A stretch of DNA of 64,000 bases from Serratia sarumanii. GTDB lineage: Bacteria; Pseudomonadota; Gammaproteobacteria; Enterobacterales; Enterobacteriaceae. Below are positions 58,816 to 64,000 of the stretch, one piece after another. Under the pieces are notes generated by a model. That model had not been told where the DNA came from, made no database searches, and saw only the letters and a program-made list of their open reading frames with translations. Both the position numbers and the translations under genes were made by a program. The stretch spans positions 2,976,001 through 3,040,000 of the forward strand of contig NZ_CP124750.1 of NCBI RefSeq assembly GCF_029962605.1, read 5' to 3'. Every line of letters starts with the position of its first letter. Position 1 is the first letter of the stretch.

Positions 58816-59702
58816 GCTTCTTCTTCTTCCGTCGCCTGCTGCGCCGGCGCTTTCACGCGGCGCACGTGTTCTTCCAGCTCAACGAAAGAAGGACGTTCGG
58901 TGGTATACAGCGTTTTGCGGCCAAACTCGACGGCGATCTGCGGCGCGTAGCCGTTCAGGCTCGACAGCAGCGTGACCTTGATGCACTGCATCATCTTGAC
59001 GTTTTCGGCACTCTTCTGGCGCAGCAATGTGGCCAGCGGCGAGATGAAGCCGTAGGCCAGCAGAATGCCGAGGAAAGTACCGACCATGGCGTTGGCGATC
59101 AGCGCGCCCAGTTCCGCGGCCGGCCGATCGGCCGAAGCCAGGGCGTGCACCACCCCCATCACCGCCGCGACGATACCGAACGCCGGCAAGGAGTCGCCCA
59201 CCATCGCCAGGCTGCCGGCGGGCACTTCGCTTTCCTGCTCGTAGGTTTCGATCTCTTCGTCCATCAGCGCTTCGATCTCGAACGCATTCATATTGCCGCT
59301 CACCATCAGCCGTAAATAGTCGGTAATGAACTCCACCAGGGTGTTATCGGCAAGGATGCGCGGATAATTAGAAAAAATTTCACTTTCTTGCGGATTATCG
59401 ATATCGAACTCGAGCGACAGCATGCCCTGCTGGCGCGATTTGGCCAGCAGGCGGAACAGCAGCGCCATCAGATCCATGTACAGATCTTTGTTGTATTTGG
59501 AACGGCGCATCAGCCGCGGCAGCGCGCGCAGCGTGGCTTTGATTGCCTTGCCGTTGTTGCCGACGATGAAAGCGCCGACCCCCGCCCCGCCGATAATCAG
59601 AAACTCCGCCGGCTGATACAACGCACCGAGATGGCCGCCCACGATCAGGTAGCCGCCAAACACCGCACCCAATACCACCAGATAACCCAAAATAACTAGC
59701 AC
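58812..59702 (-). CDS. motA: Flagellar stator protein MotA
   Basis: Stator subunit with four transmembrane helices. The cytoplasmic loop carries the conserved Arg and Glu that push on FliG ([23 protein letters not shown]). [16 protein letters not shown] holds one of the two channel prolines. I favour a GTG start at 59702 (296 aa), which aligns with E. coli and leaves AAGGA at usable spacing; an ATG at 59708 sits only one base from that site. It overlaps motB by four bases. Confidence 0.95.
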   Translation of the reverse strand: MLVILGYLVVLGAVFGGYLIVGGHLGALYQPAEFLIIGGAGVGAFIVGNNGKAIKATLRALPRLMRRSKYNKDLYMDLMALLFRLLAKSRQQGMLSLEFDIDNPQESEIFSNYPRILADNTLVEFITDYLRLMVSGNMNAFEIEALMDEEIETYEQESEVPAGSLAMVGDSLPAFGIVAAVMGVVHALASADRPAAELGALIANAMVGTFLGILLAYGFISPLATLLRQKSAENVKMMQCIKVTLLSSLNGYAPQIAVEFGRKTLYTTERPSFVELEEHVRRVKAPAQQATEEEEA

Positions 59703-59779
59703 ACGCATTCCTTAAATTAACAATGTGGATGGAAGGTGGGGCAAACGCGCCCTGGCGCACAGACCAGGCTGCGTGTCTG

Positions 59780-59797
59780 GGGGCGGCATGCCGCCCC
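59780..59797. repeat. 18-bp perfect palindrome between flhC and motA
   Basis: GGGGCGGCATGCCGCCCC reads the same on both strands. With no loop spacer it could form a tight hairpin or a protein-binding dyad. It lies in the motA leader, downstream of the intragenic sigma-28 promoter. No T-run follows on either strand. Confidence 0.6.
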
Positions 59798-59846
59798 TGC
59801 GTATCACACGTCGGTATTCATTGCCGAGAGCCGGCAATGTGGCGGC

Positions 59847-60431
59847 TCAAATGGCGCGTTTGACCTGCTCGTCCAGCAGTTGAGGAATAATATCGGCCAG
59901 TTGCGGCGAAAGTTTACGTCTTTTTACGGCGCGGGATGGGGGTTGGCATAAACTGCAGATGAAACCGTTCAGCGGCTGGTGCGCGTGGGTGATAAATGCG
60001 CCGCCGCAGCAGCTGCAGGCAGAGAGCTGCAGCATGCCGCTGTCGACGAAACGCACCAGCGTCCAGGCACGGGTCAGCGCCAGCAACGGCGCCTCGCCGG
60101 CCTGCTGGGGGCACTGCTCGAGATAGAGGCGATAGGCTTTGATCACCGCCTCCACTCCGCTGCACTGCCCGCTTTTCATCAGAAACAGGTAGGCGTTGTA
60201 AAACATCGACGAGTGAATATTTTGTTCCCAGGTCATAAACCAGTCGGTTGAGAACGGTAACATTCCTTTTGGCGGCGGGCTGCCGCGTAACTCCTTGTAA
60301 AGTTTAATCAAGCGCCCGCGGCTGAGCTGGGTTTCGCTCTCCAGCATCTGCAATCGGGCTCCCAGCGAAATCAGCTCCATGGCGAGCTGAATGTCCTTGG
60401 CTTCTTGAACGATACTTTTCTCAACCATCAT
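59847..60431 (-). CDS. flhC: Flagellar master regulator subunit FlhC
   Basis: With FlhD forms the FlhD4C2 activator of class 2 flagellar promoters. It is 194 aa, close to E. coli (192). [65 protein letters not shown] sequence is conserved. The zinc-binding cysteines lie in CSCCGG and CSLC. The start is one of two adjacent ATGs; the first overlaps the flhD stop. Its 3' end also contains a sigma-28 promoter for motA. Confidence 0.97.
   Translation of the reverse strand: MMVEKSIVQEAKDIQLAMELISLGARLQMLESETQLSRGRLIKLYKELRGSPPPKGMLPFSTDWFMTWEQNIHSSMFYNAYLFLMKSGQCSGVEAVIKAYRLYLEQCPQQAGEAPLLALTRAWTLVRFVDSGMLQLSACSCCGGAFITHAHQPLNGFICSLCQPPSRAVKRRKLSPQLADIIPQLLDEQVKRAI
59890..59916 (-). promoter_or_regulatory. 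Sigma-28 promoter inside flhC for motAB-cheAW
   Basis: On the minus strand TAAA (59916-59913), 15 bases, then GCCGATAT (59897-59890), one mismatch at the last position. It lies within the flhC coding sequence, about 190 bases upstream of motA. No other sigma-28 site occurs in the flhC-motA gap. Confidence 0.85.
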
Positions 60432-60781
60432 CAGGCTCTTTTCTTCGTCGGGCTAGCGTCTTTACTCGATAGCTCTTGCAGTAAATGGCTTGATAGCAAA
60501 ATGCCGGTATGGATTTGTTGCAGATCGTCGACGCGCGACTCTTTGGTCAGGCGTTCGATGGTCTGGCTTTCGTTAAAGCGGAAGTGGCAAACCAGCTGGT
60601 TGGTCTCGGCCAGTTTAACCATTTGCGGCAAAGTCAGCTGCGCCAGCGCATCGGCCATGGCTTCATCAATACCAAGACGGAACATCGCGGAGGCTTTTTC
60701 ATCGTTGATCAAACGCTGTGCTAAAAGTAAATATGACAGATTGATGTCATAAATATGCTTAAGTAATTCAGACGTACCCAT
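60431..60781 (-). CDS. flhD: Flagellar master regulator subunit FlhD
   Basis: Helical dimer that partners FlhC; the FlhD4C2 complex sits at the top of the flagellar cascade. It is 116 aa from the ATG at 60781 ([24 protein letters not shown]), the same length as E. coli. GGGG precedes it. An ATG nine bases upstream in frame has no ribosome site. It ends KKRA like E. coli. A long leader of about 260 bases precedes it. Confidence 0.97.
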   Translation of the reverse strand: MGTSELLKHIYDINLSYLLLAQRLINDEKASAMFRLGIDEAMADALAQLTLPQMVKLAETNQLVCHFRFNESQTIERLTKESRVDDLQQIHTGILLSSHLLQELSSKDASPTKKRA

Positions 60782-61025
60782 ATTCCCCATCCCGACAGAC
60801 TATGTTTAAAAACATACGCTGGGTGATAAATTTTATCGCCCGTGACCTGGGTTGTTTCCCAAAGCTGGCAAATTAATCTCTCAAAAACGACTGCTATAAT
60901 TTTCAACAATCGCTAAATTTGACCACTGTTCAGTATTTGCTACGAGCGTAAACCAACGTGTATGGATGTACAGCATTCTGCTTCGATAGTGTTTAGTCAC
61001 CATGAAACTATTTTTACAAATTTAA
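60782..61025 (-). promoter_or_regulatory. flhDC mRNA leader
   Basis: About 245-260 bases between the predicted start of transcription and flhD, AT-rich and without a gene. Long flhDC leaders are sites of CsrA and small-RNA control in E. coli. I could not assign specific binding sites here. Confidence 0.5.
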
Positions 61026-61039
61026 TAAGATTATTCCTA
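61026..61039 (-). promoter_or_regulatory. RcsAB box at the flhDC promoter
   Basis: TAAGATTATTCCTA differs at one position from the RcsAB consensus TAAGAATATTCCTA. It lies just downstream of the predicted flhDC transcription start, the place where RcsAB represses flhDC in E. coli. Confidence 0.75.
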
Positions 61040-61049
61040 AAGCAGCGCA

Positions 61050-61079
61050 ACTCTACCCCCGAACCATTAGCACACACAA
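61050..61079 (-). promoter_or_regulatory. Candidate flhDC promoter
   Basis: On the minus strand TTGTGT (61079-61074), an 18-base spacer and TAGAGT (61055-61050). Both elements are imperfect, but they place the transcription start near 61043, which gives CRP and Rcs site positions very like those in E. coli. Confidence 0.5.
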
Positions 61080-61107
61080 TGTAAGTGAGAGGCAATTTTA
61101 AATACAA

Positions 61108-61123
61108 TGTGACATAGATCACA
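61108..61123. promoter_or_regulatory. CRP site upstream of flhDC
   Basis: TGTGA-CATAGA-TCACA is a perfect CRP half-site pair. It is centred about 72 bases upstream of the predicted flhDC start, the activating position used in E. coli. Confidence 0.85.
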
Positions 61124-62125
61124 AAAATAAAAAATAATTAAGCCAAATACACCCAAATACGCTCACTTATTGACCGCCATTTTGTTCACAAAACATCCAT
61201 AGGTAAAAAAACGTCTTAAAAACAATGTTTATCAGCCAAAAAATTATCTTTTTTAGATCAATTCGAACAAAAGCATCACCAAACCAAAATAACAGAACAA
61301 AAATCTGTATATAGGCAACAAACTCAGTATAAATAACCATTTGAGTTACTAAAAAATATCCAAGCTGAAAAATAACACGTGTAAACTATAAGGCTATTGG
61401 CTATCGGATTTGACTTAAGCCCTCAGCCTGAAGCTGTTCTAATTTTCCACATCAGGTGATTATGGCTTATCAATGATTCGCTGGCGTAGTGAACAAGCTA
61501 ACAGACGTAACGATATGTTTCCGTATTAGCGCAATGCAAGAATGCTTTTTCTACATTAGAGTTCCCCAAAACGATATATCGGCAGCAATCCATAAAACTT
61601 TAATGCCTTTATTTCTTTTTCTGTCGCCGTGATAATTCTCTCTCCCCCAGAGATTATTTACATGGCTTACGTTTTCATCACGTCATTGTCATAAAATAAA
61701 ACGCAGTTTTGTTTTACTCTTCATATTTCCCCATCGAGAAAAACGGCTTTTCAGCGCAAGTGACGACGACAAACACCGCCCAATGCCGCAGCGGCACCAC
61801 GGACGGTGAAAAAATCACCGCAAAAGTTGGCCTGGCGCGGCGCCGCGAGCTTGTGCACGGCAAGAACGACGACGCGTCGGCCGTCAACCGCCCTGAGACT
61901 TTCCCTATTTATCCGTTTATCAGCAGGATGAGATTGCTGACGGCGCACTGGCATATTATGATTTATCAAAGCGCCGCTACGTGCGGCGTGACATCATTAC
62001 CCGGTGCAATTTATCTACTTGAAATGATTTTTGTCAGGTCGTACATCGCTGCCTCGACGGCGTCGCCGTGAGCCGCCGATGTGTTATTCACCCGGCTTTA
62101 ACTATTAACAGGCTATATTTTAATC
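61124..62125. other. Long gene-poor region between flhDC and the cnu-like gene
   Basis: About 1 kb without a convincing gene. The right-to-left part up to about 61,740 is very AT-rich, as expected for an H-NS-bound control region. From about 61,740 to 62,080 the sequence becomes GC-rich and carries small dyads (CGCCGC-TACGT-GCGGCG at 61972-61988). A 120-codon open frame there begins with TTG, has no ribosome site and looks unlike a protein; it may be a decayed remnant. Confidence 0.5.
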
Positions 62126-62341
62126 ATGACCGATACGCTCGAATATCTGCTGACATTCCGTAAATGCTCCTCTTTGGACAGCCTGGAGAAGGTGTACGAC
62201 AAACTGAACTACTCCATTGAAAATGATAAAGAAATTAGCAACATGTACCGCGCCGCCGACCACCGTCGCGCCGAGCTGGTTGCCGGTAAATTGTTCGATC
62301 TGGGCAAGGTGCCGAAAACGCTGTGGGCGCAGGTGCTTTAA
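62126..62341 (+). CDS. cnu: Hha/Cnu (YdgT) family nucleoid modulator
   Basis: A 71-aa protein that aligns along its length with E. coli Cnu/Ydg[25 protein letters not shown], then [26 protein letters not shown]. Members of this family bind H-NS or StpA and strengthen silencing of AT-rich and acquired DNA. The ribosome site is poor, and a TATATT -10-like element lies only about 10 bases before the ATG, so the mRNA may be nearly leaderless. It is separate from the usual genomic place of cnu in E. coli, so it may be a second family member. Confidence 0.88.
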   Translation: MTDTLEYLLTFRKCSSLDSLEKVYDKLNYSIENDKEISNMYRAADHRRAELVAGKLFDLGKVPKTLWAQVL

Positions 62342-62538
62342 TTCAGTGAAATTACGTGCGGCAACGGTTTTATCTTTTATTGCTATATAACCGGGGTAAA
62401 TTCGGCTTTTATTGCCGCGCGTGATGCGAAACACATTTATTCCCCCCGCCAGGCTCTACCCTTTATCCGACGCAGTACCTCCGCCCAGGCCGCCGATGCA
62501 GCAGCCTGGAATGCGATGGATACAACAAGGAGTGGGAT

Positions 62539-62958
62539 ATGGGGTATCAAAACGTTCTGGTCACCGTCGCCGTTGCCCCTGACAGCCACCGCCTGGTGGA
62601 AAAAGCCGTCTCCATCGTCCGCCCTTACGGCGGCAGCATCACCTTGTTAAGCACCCTCGCCAACCCGGAAATGTACAATAATTTCGCCGGGCCGATGCTG
62701 GGGGATTTGCGCTCGTTGATGGAGGAGGAAACCCGGCTGTTTATGGAGGAACTGCGTCAACGCGCCGGTTACCCGATCGCCGATGCGCTGATCGTGCACG
62801 GCGAGCTGGGTGACAGCCTGGAATACGCCAGCCGCCGTCAGCCGTTCGACCTGCTGATCTGCGGCAATCATCGCGACGGCATGATGAATAAGGTCTCCTG
62901 TTCCGCCGCCCGCTTTATCAATATCAGCCATATCGACGTGCTGATCGTTCCGCTCTAA
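62539..62958 (+). CDS. uspC: Universal stress protein UspC
   Basis: A 139-aa Usp-fold protein, close to E. coli UspC (YecG) in YQNVLVTVAVAPDSHRLVEKAVSIVRP, the NPEMYNNFAGPMLGDLRSLMEEET segment and DLLICGNH. UspC lies next to flhDC in E. coli too, and Usp proteins there affect motility and stress survival. AAGGAGTGGGAT precedes the ATG, a strong ribosome site. It is monocistronic. Confidence 0.92.
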   Translation: MGYQNVLVTVAVAPDSHRLVEKAVSIVRPYGGSITLLSTLANPEMYNNFAGPMLGDLRSLMEEETRLFMEELRQRAGYPIADALIVHGELGDSLEYASRRQPFDLLICGNHRDGMMNKVSCSAARFINISHIDVLIVPL

Positions 62959-63043
62959 GGCTAAGCACATTCGGTAACGTTGCCTTGCCGCCCCTGGACT
63001 AGGCTTAACGCATCTTGTTTGTCGCAACGCAAAGGAGCTTTCG

Positions 63044-64000
63044 ATGTCCCCTTCTTCTCAACAGAACCGCCGCTTCCTGCTGGCCTCGCGTCCGCACGGT
63101 GAACCGACGGCGGCCAACTTCCGTCTCGATACCGTCCCCGCACCGCAGCCCGGCGCCGGACAGCTGGTGCTGCGCACCGTTTATCTGTCGCTGGATCCTT
63201 ATATGCGCGGGCGCATGAGCGATGCCCCCTCCTACGCGCCGCCGGTGGAGATCGGTCAGGTGATGGTGGGCGGCACGGTATCGCGCGTAGCGGCTTCACA
63301 GCATCCCGATTTCAACGTCGGCGATTGGGTGTTGGGTTATGACGGCTGGCAGGATTACGCCCTGTCTGACGGCAGCGGCCTGCGCAACCTCGGCCCGCAC
63401 CTGCCGCAGCCTTCCCGCCTGCTGGGCGTGCTGGGCATGCCGGGATTTACCGCTTACATGGGGCTGCTCGACATCGGCCAACCGCAGGCGGGAGAAACGC
63501 TGGTGGTGGCCGCCGCCAGCGGTGCGGTCGGCTCGGTGGTCGGCCAAATCGGTAAGCTGAAAGGCTGTCGCGTCGTCGGCGTCGCCGGAGGGGCGGAAAA
63601 ATGCCGCTATGTGGTGGAAGAGTTGGGTTTCGACGCCTGCATCGATCACCGCGCCCCTGACTTTGCCGAACAGCTGGCGGCCGCCTGCCCTAAAGGCATC
63701 GACATCTATTACGAAAACGTCGGCGGGGCGGTGTTCGACGCCGTACTGCCGCTGTTGAACACCAAAGCGCGCATTCCGGTGTGCGGCATCATCGCCCATT
63801 ACAATGCCACCGGGTTGCCTGCGGGGCCGGACCGCTTGCCGCTGCTGGAGGGGCTGATCCTGCGCAAACGCATCCGTATGCAGGGCTTTATCATCTTCGA
63901 CGACTACGGCTCACGCTTTGACGAGTTCTTGCAACAAATGAGCAGTTGGGTCGAGGAGGGGAAAATCAAGTTCCGCGAGGACATCGTCGACGGGCTGGAG
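63044..64000 (+). CDS. curA: NADPH-dependent oxidoreductase, CurA-like (3' end cut by window edge)
   Basis: Medium-chain reductase of the leukotriene B4 dehydrogenase/curcumin reductase group, which reduces C=C bonds next to carbonyls using NADPH. The 319 residues visible include YLSLDPYMRGRMSD near 50, GMPGFTAYMGLLDIG, the nucleotide-binding AAASGAVGSVVGQIGKLKG (about 155-173) and YYENVGG. AAAGGAG lies six bases before the ATG. The last part of the gene is beyond the window. Exact substrate is unknown. Confidence 0.9.
   Translation, partial: MSPSSQQNRRFLLASRPHGEPTAANFRLDTVPAPQPGAGQLVLRTVYLSLDPYMRGRMSDAPSYAPPVEIGQVMVGGTVSRVAASQHPDFNVGDWVLGYDGWQDYALSDGSGLRNLGPHLPQPSRLLGVLGMPGFTAYMGLLDIGQPQAGETLVVAAASGAVGSVVGQIGKLKGCRVVGVAGGAEKCRYVVEELGFDACIDHRAPDFAEQLAAACPKGIDIYYENVGGAVFDAVLPLLNTKARIPVCGIIAHYNATGLPAGPDRLPLLEGLILRKRIRMQGFIIFDDYGSRFDEFLQQMSSWVEEGKIKFREDIVDGLE

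Noticed and set aside
61709..62071. 120-codon open frame between flhDC and the cnu-like gene
   Set aside because: It starts with TTG, lacks a ribosome site, has an unlikely composition and overlaps other open frames on the opposite strand; at most a remnant.

Overview
The window is a chromosomal segment of an enteric gammaproteobacterium, most likely Serratia (S. marcescens-like). It is GC-rich, its proteins align closely with E. coli/Salmonella counterparts, and nearly the whole flagellar and chemotaxis gene set lies in one block of about 51 kb (about 9.3-60.8 kb). In E. coli these genes are split into several regions.

Layout. (1) 1-5.6 kb: proline use. putP (cut by the window edge) and the trifunctional putA diverge from a 571-bp control region carrying four PutA-type GTTGCA motifs. 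(2) 5.8-9.2 kb, minus strand: cystine importer tcyJ-tcyL-tcyN and D-cysteine desulfhydrase dcyD, next to fliAZ as in E. coli. (3) 9.3-14.5 kb: fliAZ and fliC leftward, fliDST rightward, with two face-to-face sigma-28 promoters between fliC and fliD. (4) 14.5-19.7 kb: a non-flagellar island holding an AraC-type regulator, a possible 41-aa membrane peptide, an AT-rich Wzy/O-antigen-polymerase-like membrane protein, a divergent LysR regulator/azoreductase pair and a small lipoprotein. (5) 19.8-31.2 kb: fliE leftward, fliFGHIJK and fliLMNOPQR rightward (basal body, C-ring, export gate). (6) 31.2-31.7 kb: an orphan gene for a 44-aa very basic protein. (7) 31.8-43.8 kb: flgBCDEFGHIJ and flgKL leftward, flgA and flgMN rightward. 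(8) 44.0-44.7 kb: a RelE/HigB-like toxin and XRE antitoxin pair. (9) 44.7-60.8 kb, leftward: flhBAE, tsr-tap-cheRBYZ, motAB-cheAW and the master regulator flhDC. (10) 60.8-64 kb: a 1.3-kb flhDC control region with a perfect CRP site and a near-consensus RcsAB box, then a Hha/Cnu-type gene, uspC and the start of a CurA-like oxidoreductase.

How it works together. FlhD4C2 turns on class 2 genes (hook-basal body, export, FliA, FlgM). Once the hook is complete, FlgM is exported and FliA (sigma-28) transcribes class 3 genes. TAAA-N15-GCCGATAA-type promoters can be read directly in front of fliC, fliD, flgM, flgK, tsr and, inside the 3' end of flhC, upstream of motA. FliZ, FliT, FlgM and FlgN add feedback. 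Two chemoreceptors are present: one Tsr-like, ending in the NWETF tether, and one Tap-like without it.

No rRNA, tRNA, CRISPR array, prophage or insertion sequence was recognised. The least explained parts are the 14.5-17.7 kb island, the 44-aa basic protein, the toxin-antitoxin pair inside the flagellar block, the fliK-fliL alternative hairpins and the Cnu homologue beside flhDC.
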